A stretch of 64,000 nucleotides of DNA from an uncultured bacterium (GTDB lineage: Bacteria; Bacillota; Clostridia; Lachnospirales; Lachnospiraceae). Of this stretch, positions 15,777-25,080 are shown in pieces. The stretch lies in the NCBI GenBank assembly GCA_905216215.1, contig CAJMSZ010000001.1:1-64000 (forward strand), in the 5' to 3' direction. The position numbers were made by a program, and so were the translations under genes. Within the stretch, counting starts at the first letter, position 1; the number at the start of each line of letters is the position of its first letter. The notes below the pieces were generated by a model that had not been told where the DNA came from, did no database searches, and was given only the letters and a program-made list of their open reading frames with translations.

Positions 15777-17768
15777 TTATTTGCTGTTTCGGTACTGAAC
15801 CGGAGTCATCTTATAAGCCTTCTTAAACAATCGATTAAAATGCTCCACATTCTGATATCCTACTGACAGTGCAATATTTTCCACTGTCATATTCGTGCTC
15901 TTCAAAAGTGCCCTTGCCTTCTTCATACGGACATGTTTTACTGTCTCGCCAAAGGTCACTCCCGATTTTTCTTTAATATATTTAGAAAGATATGGCTTAG
16001 AAAGATAGAACTTCTCAGACAAATCTTCTAATGTAACATCCAGATAATTCGTCTGAATATAATTCAAAATTTCTACCAGACGTTCATCCTTACACTCTTC
16101 TGCTTCTTTGATTTCATCAATCTTATTTACTGCAACTGCAAGTGCTTCCATGGATGCATGGATAATATCTTCATCGATTCCTACCCCCCAATAACGCTCT
16201 CCTTTGCAGATAATACCTACATATGCACAAGCCTTGGAAGAAGAGCCTTTCGTCAGGGAATGTTCTTCATAGAAAGAAAGTTCATAGCTGATTCCAAAAT
16301 ACTGTTGAATTGCATTGCTTACTGCATCCAGACGTCCATTACCTGATGCACTAATCGTTCTGTTCTCTCCGGTGTGACAAAGTGTTGTCTCGGCAAGGAT
16401 ACCTTCACCATCTTTTTTGAAATTGCAATCTACAATTGTAAATACACCTTTACAGTTAACATAATTTTCCTCGAAAATATTGTAAACCCATTCCGGGGTA
16501 AGTTCTTTATGTGCCCTGTCTGAAACACCTTTCACCAGATATCCGACTTCTTCTTTCATCTTATCCGGAAGTGAAATTCCATAATTCTGCTTCAGAATAT
16601 AGTTTACACCGCCCTTACCGGACTGGCTGTTAATACGGATAACATCCTTGTCATAGGTTCTGCCCACATCCTCCGGATCAATCGGAAGGTAAGGTACTGT
16701 CCATTTATCACACTGCTTGTCTTCTCTCCAGTTCATACCTTTTGCAATAGCATCCTGGTGAGAACCTGAAAAAGCGGTAAATACCAAGTCACCTGCATAT
16801 GGTGAACGTTCATATACATGCATTCTCGTAAGACGTTCATATACTTCACGAATATGTGGAAGATTTGAAAAATCAAGTTCTGGGTCAACTCCATGGGAAA
16901 ACATATTCATGGCAAGTGTTACAATATCCACGTTACCTGTACGTTCTCCATTGCCAAACAGCGTACCTTCAATTCGCTCTGCACCGGCCAGAACACCAAG
17001 CTCTGCAGTAGCTACCCCACATCCCCTGTCATTGTGCGGGTGCAGGCACAACACAACTCCATCTCTATAATTCAAATGTTTGTTCATATATTCTACCTGA
17101 CAGGCAAATACATGCGGCATTGCATTCTCTACAGTAGATGGGATATTGATGATTACTTTCTTCTCCGGAGTTGGCTGCCATACATCAAGGACCGCATTAC
17201 ATACTTCCGCAGCATAATCCAGTTCTGTTCCTGAAAAGCTTTCCGGGCTATACTGGAAAGTGAAATTTCCTTCTGTTTCATCAGCAAGCTGTTTTAACAA
17301 AACTGCTCCATCTACCGCTATCTGTTTGATTTGTTCCTTGCTCTTCTTAAACACCTGCTCACGCTGCGCTACAGAAGTAGAGTTGTATAAATGAATCACT
17401 GCATGAGGTGCACCTTTTACTGCTTCAAACGTTTTTTTAATGATATGCTCTCTTGCCTGTGTCAGCACCTGTACCGTCACATCATCAGGAATCATATTCT
17501 TCTCAATCAAAGTACGCATAAAACGATATTCTGTCTCTGAAGCTGCCGGAAATCCCACTTCGATTTCTTTGAATCCGATATCCACTAACATCTGAAAAAA
17601 TTCCAGTTTCTCTTCCAGACTCATTGGCTCAATCAATGCCTGATTTCCATCTCGCAAATCTACGCTGCACCAGATTGGCGGCTTGTCAATGGCATCCTTC
17701 TTCACCCAGTCATATGTGACTTCCGGTGGCATAAAATACTGTTTTTCATACTTTTCAAAATTCTTCAT
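15777..17768 (-). CDS. leuA: 2-isopropylmalate synthase fused to an AraC-type DNA-binding domain
   Basis: The continuous 663-codon frame has two parts. Residues 1 to about 555 are a class II LeuA: DLRDGNQAL and LHPHNDRGCG (catalytic and metal-binding), GNGERTGNVD, then the C-terminal allosteric LeuA domain (about 430-550). Residues about 561-663 form a complete AraC/XylS domain with two helix-turn-helices (VTLEDLSEKFYLSKPYLSKYIKE and MTVENIALSVGYQNVEHFNRLFK). LeuA condenses acetyl-CoA and 2-oxoisovalerate, committing carbon to leucine. The fusion suggests a leucine-sensing enzyme that also binds DNA, perhaps at its own promoter. This is inference. It stands alone with its own promoter and terminator, and leuBCD are not nearby. 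No frameshift is needed to read it. Confidence 0.93.
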   Translation of the reverse strand: MKNFEKYEKQYFMPPEVTYDWVKKDAIDKPPIWCSVDLRDGNQALIEPMSLEEKLEFFQMLVDIGFKEIEVGFPAASETEYRFMRTLIEKNMIPDDVTVQVLTQAREHIIKKTFEAVKGAPHAVIHLYNSTSVAQREQVFKKSKEQIKQIAVDGAVLLKQLADETEGNFTFQYSPESFSGTELDYAAEVCNAVLDVWQPTPEKKVIINIPSTVENAMPHVFACQVEYMNKHLNYRDGVVLCLHPHNDRGCGVATAELGVLAGAERIEGTLFGNGERTGNVDIVTLAMNMFSHGVDPELDFSNLPHIREVYERLTRMHVYERSPYAGDLVFTAFSGSHQDAIAKGMNWREDKQCDKWTVPYLPIDPEDVGRTYDKDVIRINSQSGKGGVNYILKQNYGISLPDKMKEEVGYLVKGVSDRAHKELTPEWVYNIFEENYVNCKGVFTIVDCNFKKDGEGILAETTLCHTGENRTISASGNGRLDAVSNAIQQYFGISYELSFYEEHSLTKGSSSKACAYVGIICKGERYWGVGIDEDIIHASMEALAVAVNKIDEIKEAEECKDERLVEILNYIQTNYLDVTLEDLSEKFYLSKPYLSKYIKEKSGVTFGETVKHVRMKKARALLKSTNMTVENIALSVGYQNVEHFNRLFKKAYKMTPVQYRNSK

Positions 17769-17820
17769 GTTCGCTCTCCTGTATATAAAATAGATTTAAA
17801 ATTTTCTTTAGGCATTTTTA

Positions 17821-17835
17821 GTCAATAACATTGTC
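17821..17835 (-). promoter_or_regulatory. Near-palindrome in the leuA leader
   Basis: GTCAATAACATTGTC is an imperfect dyad (5 of 6 arm positions pair) between the promoter and the leuA start. It may be an operator or may be chance. Confidence 0.25.
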
Positions 17836-17859
17836 TTTTTTTAGCTTCTCTACAATACT

Positions 17860-17889
17860 ATCATATTCTGTTTTATATACAAGTGACAA
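17860..17889 (-). promoter_or_regulatory. Promoter of leuA
   Basis: TTGTCA (17884-17889) and TATGAT (17860-17865), read on the minus strand, are 18 bp apart. This leaves a leader of about 85 nt. No T-box or leucine-rich leader peptide is visible in it. Confidence 0.62.
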
Positions 17890-17916
17890 TTTTATTCATA
17901 TAAATTGATTTATTTT

Positions 17917-17939
17917 AATTCAGTAAATAATTCTGAATT
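17917..17939. promoter_or_regulatory. Perfect inverted repeat upstream of the leuA promoter
   Basis: AATTCAG (17917-17923) and CTGAATT (17933-17939) are perfect arms with a 9-bp AT spacer. The repeat ends 28 bp upstream of the -35 box and touches the stop codon of the transporter gene. The position suits an activator or autoregulator site. A weak terminator is less likely because no T-run follows. Confidence 0.4.
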
Positions 17940-19743
17940 ATTCAACCTCTTCCGGCTCCATGCTGAGAACCTTTCCAACAGTTTTCAAATCATATTTCTG
18001 ATTATACTCTTTAAAATACAGATGGTATTCCTTCGTATCCGTTGGATGAACCTTGGAGTTATGGATATGAACCTCCCGAAAAGCATCCCCGCTCTGCATG
18101 AGTGCCACCATTGTACTTGCGCAGTGTGTGGCAATACGATTAAAACAGTTCAGAATATCTGTAAATACAGTTCCTTCTTCCAGCCCGCAGATACCATCAC
18201 TTAAACGCTCAACATGATGTAATTTCAATTCATCACACAAAGAAGAAATGACAACTCCAAGAGGTGCCACACGCTGTGCCATCTCCTTATCATCATTCTT
18301 AAAGGCTGTACAAGTAAGATTGATTTCTTCACGCACTGCTTCCATTACCACATTCAGCTCGTCCCATGCTTTCTGGGAAAAATCCGTGTGTTCATCATGC
18401 ATTTCATTTGCAATATGCGCAATATAGGAAGCATGATCCCCTATACGTTCAAAGTCATTGATTGTGTGTAAATACAGAGAAACCTGTCTTGTCTGCGCTG
18501 TATTCATCTCACGCTTTGTAATCTGAATCAGATATTCTCCGAGTCGGCTTTCATATTTATCAATTAAATTCTCCTTGCGCTGCACCTTGTCATACTTGTC
18601 CTGCTGATAGTTATTCAAGAGGTTCATGGCACGGTTAACATTCTTACGCAGATTCTTCGCCATTCCATTCATGGCACGGTGACACTGTCCGATTGCCAGT
18701 GCCGGATAATTAATCAAACGTTCTTCCAGAAGATCAAAATCTACCTCGTCTTCCAGTTCTTCTGCACTATCCTTTACAAGATAGCACACCAGCTTCTCAA
18801 TTTTAGGAATAAACGGAAATAATACAACAACAGTTGCTACACGGAACACAGTATTCAGCAGTGCGATGCTTACCGGTTCCATTACCATGTCCATAAAAGT
18901 AAAATGCACAAAGGCATTAATGCTGTAAAATACCGCCGACCAGATAATCAGTCCAAACAAGTCATTAATCAGATAAACCAGCGCTGTTCTTTTTCCATTT
19001 TTATTTGCTCCTATAGCTGAAATAAGAACCGGACAGGCCGCACCCACTCCAATTCCAAGTACAATCGGGAATGCACTTGCAAAGGTCAGAAGTCCTGTTA
19101 CAGAAAGAGCCTGCAGCACACCTACTGTAGCAGACGCACTCTGAAGAACTGCAGTAAATAAAATACCCACCAGAATACCTGCAAGAGGATTGGAAAACAT
19201 CGTAAGCATATCAATAAACACAGGGCTTTCCTTCAAAGGCGCAACAGCTCCGCTCATGGTCTGCATCCCGGTCATAAGAATGGCAAACCCAAGCATAATA
19301 TTTCCAATATTCTTATGTACTGTCCTCTTACAGAACATACGCATAACAATTCCAATGACTGCCACAACCGCAGAAATCGTTGCCGTTGAAAGAAGGCTTG
19401 CAATTCCATTAGACCCCTGAATATAAGAAAGACAGAGAATCCACCCCGTAATACTGGTTCCAATATTTGCTCCCATGATAATTCCGATTGCCTGTTCCAG
19501 CTTCATCATACCAGAGTTAACAAAACCAATGACCATCACCGTAGTCGCAGATGAAGACTGAATGACACTGGTAACTCCCGCACCGAGGGCAACCCCCTTC
19601 AGCGGTGTATTCGTCATTTTGTATAGAAATGCCTCTAATTTATTTCCAGCAACCTGCTTAAGTCCGTCTCCCATAAGAGACATGCCAAATAAGAATAATG
19701 CTACTCCACTAAGCAAAGATAATATCATTGAAACAATTGCCAT
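17938..19743 (-). CDS. Na+/phosphate cotransporter with C-terminal PhoU-like domain
   Basis: The 601-residue membrane protein carries two copies of the NptA/PNaS signature: GAGVTSVIQSSSATTVMVIGFVNSG (near 55-80) and LFTAVLQSASATVGVLQALS. GLANIGTS-type glycine-rich turns (MGANIGTSITG) are also present. About eight hydrophobic helices occupy residues 1-320. Residues about 340-580 form a helical PhoU-like cytoplasmic domain, as in the YjbB group. The expected role is low-affinity Na+-coupled phosphate transport. It appears to be a single gene, and no pho regulators are adjacent. Confidence 0.92.
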   Translation of the reverse strand: MAIVSMILSLLSGVALFLFGMSLMGDGLKQVAGNKLEAFLYKMTNTPLKGVALGAGVTSVIQSSSATTVMVIGFVNSGMMKLEQAIGIIMGANIGTSITGWILCLSYIQGSNGIASLLSTATISAVVAVIGIVMRMFCKRTVHKNIGNIMLGFAILMTGMQTMSGAVAPLKESPVFIDMLTMFSNPLAGILVGILFTAVLQSASATVGVLQALSVTGLLTFASAFPIVLGIGVGAACPVLISAIGANKNGKRTALVYLINDLFGLIIWSAVFYSINAFVHFTFMDMVMEPVSIALLNTVFRVATVVVLFPFIPKIEKLVCYLVKDSAEELEDEVDFDLLEERLINYPALAIGQCHRAMNGMAKNLRKNVNRAMNLLNNYQQDKYDKVQRKENLIDKYESRLGEYLIQITKREMNTAQTRQVSLYLHTINDFERIGDHASYIAHIANEMHDEHTDFSQKAWDELNVVMEAVREEINLTCTAFKNDDKEMAQRVAPLGVVISSLCDELKLHHVERLSDGICGLEEGTVFTDILNCFNRIATHCASTMVALMQSGDAFREVHIHNSKVHPTDTKEYHLYFKEYNQKYDLKTVGKVLSMEPEEVE

Positions 19744-19929
19744 AACTTTCTCCTCTGATTATCCGCCTACCATATGCTCGGATAATTTTCTTTTTCCAAT
19801 ATTGTACTTTTAGCCATATCCGGTATAAAATTTACGTAAATTTTACACTGCTTTTTTTATTATGCCACACCGTTTTGCGGATTACAACAATATATTTTCA
19901 TAAATATATACAGAATTTTAACCTGAATT

Positions 19930-21210
19930 TCATCGTTTCATGTATACAAGTCCAGAAAAATCCAGGTACATGCGAAAGAGATTCTGCACAACATATTTCA
20001 GGCTTATTCTTTCCACTCCTTCTTTAGTCACCAAATCATAGGATTTTACAGGTTCTTCGTCCAGATAATAGGTCAGCGTCCCAATCTTTTCTCCCACCTG
20101 CACAGGTGCCGCAAGACTGGTTTTTCTGGAAATCTCAGCATGTAGGTTTTCTCCGGTCTTCATCAGATACAGAAACTCTTTTTCTTCCCCTTCTACCCCC
20201 ACTGTCATGGTAATCGGCTGAAAAAGTCCTGTACCCTCACGCATACCATCTGTGACAGCCAAACTTTGAAAGTCCTGCACAACAGGAATCTTTTTGTATG
20301 TATAGTTTTCAATGGCATATTCCATCAGTTTTCTCGTATCTTCCCATTTATAATTCTTGTTATTGGGCCACCCGCATCCCAGAAGTGCCACTACAAAGGT
20401 ACGATTATCCCTCTTCAAAGCCCCTACATAGCAATATCCTGCATCCCCTGTAAACCCAGTTTTCCCGGACAATGCCCCCTCCATCATATTCAGAAAAGAA
20501 TTATGATTCTGACAGGAATAACTGTTCGTACCTGATAAATCCTGAAAGCTGTAAGAGTTTGTCCTTGTAATTGTAATAAATTGCTCTGCCTTGGGAGACT
20601 TTAAAACGCAATAGGACATAATAGTTGCCAAATCCGTTGCCGAGATGCTGTGAGCTCCCATTTTATCAGACGCATCCAGACCATTCGGTGTAATAAAATA
20701 TGCATGGCCACATCCGATTTCCATTGCTTTCTTATTCATTTTCTTTGCAAAGTCCTCCACACTTCCCCCAATATATTCTGCAATAGCAACAGCCGTGTCA
20801 TTATGAGACTCCAGCATCAAAGAATAAAGCAAATCTCCCAGACGGAAGCTCTGCCCCTCGCGCATACCAAGGTGAACTGCCGGTTGCCTGGCTGCCTCTG
20901 CTGAAACCACTACTTCATCCTCTGGATTACCTTCCTCCAATGCCAGTATGCAAGTCATAATTTTGGTAGTACTTGCCATGGGGCGCATTACATTCCCCTC
21001 CTTTTCTTCCAGCACTCTTCCCGAATCAGCATCCATCAGGACAGCCGAAAGAGCATGCAAATTCTGTAATTCCTCCGGCAATTCCTCTGCATTGCAAGAG
21101 AACGGCAGAACAAGTATACACAAGCAGGCAATAATAAAAAAGAGTAGGAACGATGCCCCTTTTTTGAATAGAGGTTTCTGCTTCCATACTCTTCTTTTCC
21201 CATTCCACAT
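19930..21210 (-). CDS. dacF: D-alanyl-D-alanine carboxypeptidase, DacF-like
   Basis: The 426-residue S11 peptidase trims the terminal D-Ala from peptidoglycan stem peptides. An N-terminal signal/anchor segment (about 17-40) exports it. The active-site motifs are ASTTK (SxxK), SHN (SxN) and SGKTG (KTG). The PBP5 C-terminal beta domain follows. It lies just downstream of scpB, as dacF lies with spoIIA or scp genes in many sporulating Firmicutes. A possible sporulation promoter is in the gap upstream, and dacF of Bacillus is forespore-specific (sigma F/G). Confidence 0.88.
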   Translation of the reverse strand: MWNGKRRVWKQKPLFKKGASFLLFFIIACLCILVLPFSCNAEELPEELQNLHALSAVLMDADSGRVLEEKEGNVMRPMASTTKIMTCILALEEGNPEDEVVVSAEAARQPAVHLGMREGQSFRLGDLLYSLMLESHNDTAVAIAEYIGGSVEDFAKKMNKKAMEIGCGHAYFITPNGLDASDKMGAHSISATDLATIMSYCVLKSPKAEQFITITRTNSYSFQDLSGTNSYSCQNHNSFLNMMEGALSGKTGFTGDAGYCYVGALKRDNRTFVVALLGCGWPNNKNYKWEDTRKLMEYAIENYTYKKIPVVQDFQSLAVTDGMREGTGLFQPITMTVGVEGEEKEFLYLMKTGENLHAEISRKTSLAAPVQVGEKIGTLTYYLDEEPVKSYDLVTKEGVERISLKYVVQNLFRMYLDFSGLVYMKR

Positions 21211-21243
21211 ATCAAGTCACTCCTATCTTCTTATTCCCTTCTA

Positions 21244-21271
21244 TGGTATGAAGACAGAAGAAACTCTATGC
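21244..21271 (-). promoter_or_regulatory. Possible forespore-type promoter of dacF
   Basis: On the minus strand, GCATA (21267-21271) and CATACCA (21244-21250) are 16 bp apart. The -35 fits the sigma F/G pattern, but the -10 has a mismatch. The call is weak. Confidence 0.33.
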
Positions 21272-21287
21272 TTCGAAATATTCGGTT

Positions 21288-21857
21288 TTAAATATTCAGT
21301 TTTAGCTGTGCTTCATCTTCCGCTTCTTCCTTGAACACTTCCAGCTTCTCCGCGTCCACTCCCGGAAGCTCCTCCAGCGACTGCACACTGAACCTGCGCA
21401 AGAATTCCTCCGTAGTTCCAAAAAGCAGTGGCCTTCCCGGTGCGTCCAGTCTGCCCACTTCACATACTAAATTATACTCAATCAGCTTATTAATCGCGTG
21501 GTCAGACTTCACGCCTCTGATTTTCTCTATTTCCAATCTTGTCACCGGCTGTTTATAAGCAATAATCGATAAGGTTTCCAGCATAACATCTGTAAGGACA
21601 TGTCGCTTCGGCTGTTTGGCAATCCGAATCAAATATTCATAAACCTCCGGCTTCGTACACATCTGGAAGGAATCCTCCAGCTCAATAATGCGAATTCCTC
21701 TGTCTTCTTTCTGATAACAGTCCATCATATTGCGGATGATCTTCCTTGTTGTCGGTACGTCATGTTCGATTGCATTTGCGATTCGCTCCACTTCCACCGA
21801 TTCGCCCATTGTAAATAAAATGGCCTCAATAATGCCTTCCAACCTTTTAATTTCCAT
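21288..21857 (-). CDS. scpB: Segregation and condensation protein B
   Basis: The protein of about 189 residues is made of two winged helices (LEGIIEAILFTMGESVEVERIA and MLETLSIIAYKQPVTRLEIEKIRGVKSDHAI). It binds ScpA and the SMC ATPase in the condensin that organises newly replicated origins. The ATG at 21855-21857 follows GAGGAACAAG and overlaps the end of scpA by 11 bp, a classic sign of translational coupling. The longer frame up to 21902 would overlap scpA further and lacks a ribosome site. Confidence 0.95.
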   Translation of the reverse strand: MEIKRLEGIIEAILFTMGESVEVERIANAIEHDVPTTRKIIRNMMDCYQKEDRGIRIIELEDSFQMCTKPEVYEYLIRIAKQPKRHVLTDVMLETLSIIAYKQPVTRLEIEKIRGVKSDHAINKLIEYNLVCEVGRLDAPGRPLLFGTTEEFLRRFSVQSLEELPGVDAEKLEVFKEEAEDEAQLKLNI

Positions 21858-22614
21858 CTTGTTCCTCACTCGTTTTTTTCGCTGTAATAACAATATCATC
21901 AAAAATATGTTCCTGCGTTATCTGAATCTTTCCCGTTTTCATCAGTTCCAGAATAGCAAGGAACGTAACCACAATCTGCGTCTTGGATGCCTGCTTCTTC
22001 AGCAAATCCCGAAAGCTGAAATGGGTATGTACCTTGGCATATTCTTCCACAAAACCCAGCTTTTCTTCCAGAGTCACTTCTTCTTTCTCTATTTTACCAT
22101 AGCGACTTCGTATAGGGTCAATCTTATCCGTCTGACGTTTTAACACTTCCTGAAAGATTTCATTTAACTTTGCCAGATTCAAATCTCCTAAAAGCTCATC
22201 CAGATTCACCGGCTCCACATAAGCCTCTACTTCTTCCGGAATAGTCGGTTCTTTATATAAAACATGCTCACTCTCTATCTGTCTGTCACGGAGTTCATAA
22301 GACATATACTTATACATTTTGTACTGTAAAAGCTGTTCTACTAACTCTAAACGCGGATCTTCTTCCTCGCCCTCTTCGTTCACTTCCTTAGGCAACAGCA
22401 TCCGGCATTTTAAATCCAGCAGAGTTGCCGCCATAAGCAGGAATTCGCTCATGATATTCAAATCTTCCTGTTCCATTGCATTAATATATTCCATATACTG
22501 ATTGGTAATCTCAACAATCGGAATATCATAGATATCTATTTTATTTTTATCAATCAAATGCAAGAGCAAATCCAGTGGTCCTTCGAACACCTGCAATTTA
22601 ACCGGGATTCCCAT
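21847..22614 (-). CDS. scpA: Segregation and condensation protein A
   Basis: The 255-residue kleisin starts with the diagnostic MGIPVKLQVFEGPLDLLLHLIDKNKIDIYDIPIVEIT segment. The middle is acidic and the end is a winged helix (TFLAILELMKTGKIQITQE). ScpA bridges the SMC heads and recruits ScpB. It is translationally coupled to scpB. Confidence 0.96.
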   Translation of the reverse strand: MGIPVKLQVFEGPLDLLLHLIDKNKIDIYDIPIVEITNQYMEYINAMEQEDLNIMSEFLLMAATLLDLKCRMLLPKEVNEEGEEEDPRLELVEQLLQYKMYKYMSYELRDRQIESEHVLYKEPTIPEEVEAYVEPVNLDELLGDLNLAKLNEIFQEVLKRQTDKIDPIRSRYGKIEKEEVTLEEKLGFVEEYAKVHTHFSFRDLLKKQASKTQIVVTFLAILELMKTGKIQITQEHIFDDIVITAKKTSEEQDGN

Positions 22615-22671
22615 ATCATCAGCCTCCTAACCTTTTCATTATACCCAATAATCCTGTCTAACTCAATAAAA

Positions 22672-23544
22672 TTATTTTCCATTAAGCGTCAAAACGACAA
22701 GTTCTGCCCGGTTCCAGAGACGAATGTTCAAAGTATGAGTTCCAAGACCTTTACTAACCACCATGGTCTTTCCATTTGACTGATAACAGTCCCCAGAATA
22801 GTATGGAAACAAATGAATCTGCGGGCTGATAACTCCTCCAATAATCGGAAGCCGCACAACTCCTCCGTGTAAATGGCCGGAAAGTGCCAAATCTGCTCCC
22901 CACTTCCAGTACTCTTCCGCATATTTCGGGTGGTGCGCCAACAAAATGGTATAGTTTTCTCCAGATTTTCCAATCCTTGCTTCGATTTCTTCCTCTTTCA
23001 GCATATAATGACTGGCTTTCACATAGATACCCTTCGGCAGTTCCATGCCGGCAATCTCGATTTTCTGACCATTCTTTTCCACCATGGTCTTCTCATTTAC
23101 CAGAAAATGTACGCCTGCTTTCTCTAATATTGCTTTATATTCGTTATAAGTCTCTCCATACCTTTCTGCATTCTCATGCATCCTCTGCTCATGGTTTCCA
23201 TTCGCATAATACACTGGTGCTATCTTTGGCAACTGTTCAACCAGATTCAACGCATTGGCATAGGAATGTCCTTTCTTTCCAACCAGCATGTCTCCGCCAA
23301 TCAGAATCAAATCCGGCTGTTCCTCCCGAACCGCGCGCACCAGTTCACAAGATGCGGATCCATATTCCTGATTATGGAAATCACTCAGAAAAGCAATCTT
23401 TATCTCACCCATATCTTTGGAAAGCTTTTCTGACTCTATCTGATAATGAGTCACCACAAAAGAATGCGTCTCCCGGTAAATCTCTATCACAATATATGCC
23501 ACTCCCAAACCAAAGAGGATGAGCAGAAATAACCATAAGTTCAT
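22672..23544 (-). CDS. Membrane-anchored metallophosphoesterase (YkuE-like)
   Basis: The protein of about 290 residues has an N-terminal membrane helix (LWLFLLILFGLGVAYIVIEIY) and a calcineurin-type catalytic domain: SDFHNQEYG, GGDML, GNHEQR, AHHPKY and GHLHGG carry the two-metal ligands. The active site should face outside. The substrate is unknown; the Bacillus relative YkuE has been linked to the envelope. I chose the ATG at 23542-23544 because GGAGATAGGGAAC precedes it. An in-frame ATG at 23559 lacks a site. Confidence 0.87.
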   Translation of the reverse strand: MNLWLFLLILFGLGVAYIVIEIYRETHSFVVTHYQIESEKLSKDMGEIKIAFLSDFHNQEYGSASCELVRAVREEQPDLILIGGDMLVGKKGHSYANALNLVEQLPKIAPVYYANGNHEQRMHENAERYGETYNEYKAILEKAGVHFLVNEKTMVEKNGQKIEIAGMELPKGIYVKASHYMLKEEEIEARIGKSGENYTILLAHHPKYAEEYWKWGADLALSGHLHGGVVRLPIIGGVISPQIHLFPYYSGDCYQSNGKTMVVSKGLGTHTLNIRLWNRAELVVLTLNGK

Positions 23545-23589
23545 GTTCCCTATCTCCATGTGTTCTGTATTTTCAATAATTCTATTATA

Positions 23590-24792
23590 CTAAAACGAAG
23601 CTGCTTTTTCCAGTATTTCACTTACTGCATCGGTGTACTTCATCTTCCGCACTGACATTTCCGCCAGAACCGGCACCTCACCAATCAAGGTATCATTCAG
23701 GAAATAGCTGACTTTTCCTATTTTCTCGCCCTTTTTCACGGGCGCTTTCACCGTATCCATTTCTACTTCTTTTCGTATCTGTCCAAGATCTGCATTGTCA
23801 AAATCCACATACCGGAACTCTTCTTCACATATTCCAGTCACTTTATCTTCTTTTCCTTTCTCCACTTCTGCATAAACCGGTTCTTCCAGTACATTTTCAT
23901 CCTGATAAGAACTGCATCTTCCAAATCCATAATTCAACAGCTTGATCGCATCCTTGGTCCTTGATTTGGCATCGGGCTCTGCCATCACAACCGCGATCAT
24001 CTGGATTCCATCCTTCGCACCGGTCGCAGACAGGCAAAATTTTGCCTGACTGGTGGAACCAGTCTTCAGTCCCGTTGCATATTCGTACTGACGGATCAGC
24101 TTATTTGTATTCGAAAGGCCAAATTCACTTTCGCCTTTTGCTGTGACATGGGTGATATTTTCCATCCAAATCTGTGTATAGTCAAATATCTGTGGATAAT
24201 TCAGAATCAGTTCCCGGGACATGAGCGCAATATCCCGCGCAGTCGTCTCATGTCCATCCGTATCAAGCCCATTACAATTCACAAAATTCGTGTGCTCCAT
24301 CCCCAGTCCTTTGGCACGTTCATTCATCTGCTGTACAAACTGCTCCTCCGTTCCTGCAATCCTCTCCGCCATTGCAACACAGGCATCATTTGCACTTGCA
24401 ACCGCAATACATTTAATCAAAGTATCTACTGTCTGCTTTTCTCCTACTTCCAGAAATACCTGGGAGCCACCCATAGACGCAGCATATTCCGAAGTTGTCA
24501 CTTCTTCATCCAATGTGATTTTCCCATCCTCCAACGCATCAAAAATCAGTAGCAAAGTCATTACCTTCGTAACACTTGCCGGAGGAAGCGCTTTATCTGC
24601 CTCCCGTTCAAACAAAACCTTTCCCGTCTCTGCCTCCATCAAAATGGCTGTCTCTGCAGAAAGTTCCATCTCCGTTGTACCTTCTGCGGCCACATCCTCC
24701 TCTTTCAGAATTGGGCTTCCCGCCACAACCGCCATATAGCATGTCTGTGAGCAAAGCAAAGCGCAGAGTATCACTGCAATCATCTTTTTCAT
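23590..24792 (-). CDS. D-alanyl-D-alanine carboxypeptidase (DacB/PBP5-like)
   Basis: This is a second S11 peptidase of about 400 residues. The signal peptide is MKKMIAVILCALLCSQTCY..., and the catalytic motifs are ASVTK, SAND (SxN) and KTGST. The C-terminal PBP5 domain runs to residue 400. It removes D-Ala from peptidoglycan. The ATG at 24790-24792 has GGAG 6 nt upstream; a GTG 12 nt further up overlaps that site. It could be the vegetative or the sporulation enzyme, and the paralogue at 19930-21210 complicates naming. Confidence 0.88.
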   Translation of the reverse strand: MKKMIAVILCALLCSQTCYMAVVAGSPILKEEDVAAEGTTEMELSAETAILMEAETGKVLFEREADKALPPASVTKVMTLLLIFDALEDGKITLDEEVTTSEYAASMGGSQVFLEVGEKQTVDTLIKCIAVASANDACVAMAERIAGTEEQFVQQMNERAKGLGMEHTNFVNCNGLDTDGHETTARDIALMSRELILNYPQIFDYTQIWMENITHVTAKGESEFGLSNTNKLIRQYEYATGLKTGSTSQAKFCLSATGAKDGIQMIAVVMAEPDAKSRTKDAIKLLNYGFGRCSSYQDENVLEEPVYAEVEKGKEDKVTGICEEEFRYVDFDNADLGQIRKEVEMDTVKAPVKKGEKIGKVSYFLNDTLIGEVPVLAEMSVRKMKYTDAVSEILEKAASF

Positions 24793-25031
24793 ACAAAACT
24801 CCACTTATCTTATTTCTATAATATAAGTGATGTAGTGTGAAAATATGACAGTGCACGATACTCTGCGCTTCTCAATTCCTACCAACGAAACAGATATCTT
24901 TATCATAAGGCTTTACAACAAAAGCAGTTCCCCATTTACCTTTGTTCTAATACATTATCCAACATACTTTTCCTTATCTGATTCCTTCCTTCCATATACA
25001 CACTCGTATATTTATTATGAAACTCCGCATA

Positions 25032-25050
25032 TTGTCCTATAACAGGACAA
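25032..25050. promoter_or_regulatory. Operator 1 of the xre gene
   Basis: TTGTCCT-ATAAC-AGGACAA is a perfect 7-bp dyad with a 5-bp spacer. It lies upstream of the -10-like TAGTAT between the two operators and would overlap the -35 region. Confidence 0.65.
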
Positions 25051-25080
25051 CGAAACTTCCCAAATAGTATACCATTTAAG

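Noticed and set aside
17769..17859. T-box or leucine attenuator before leuA
   Set aside because: The leader is about 85 nt and shows no T-box motif, Leu-rich peptide or terminator.
22884..23522. Plus-strand 212-codon open frame
   Set aside because: It lies antisense inside the metallophosphoesterase gene, which has clear metal motifs; its Ser/His/Pro-rich product looks like antisense noise.
24845..25031. Small gene between the second carboxypeptidase and xre
   Set aside because: The only frame has no ribosome site and an unconvincing composition; the region is treated as intergenic.
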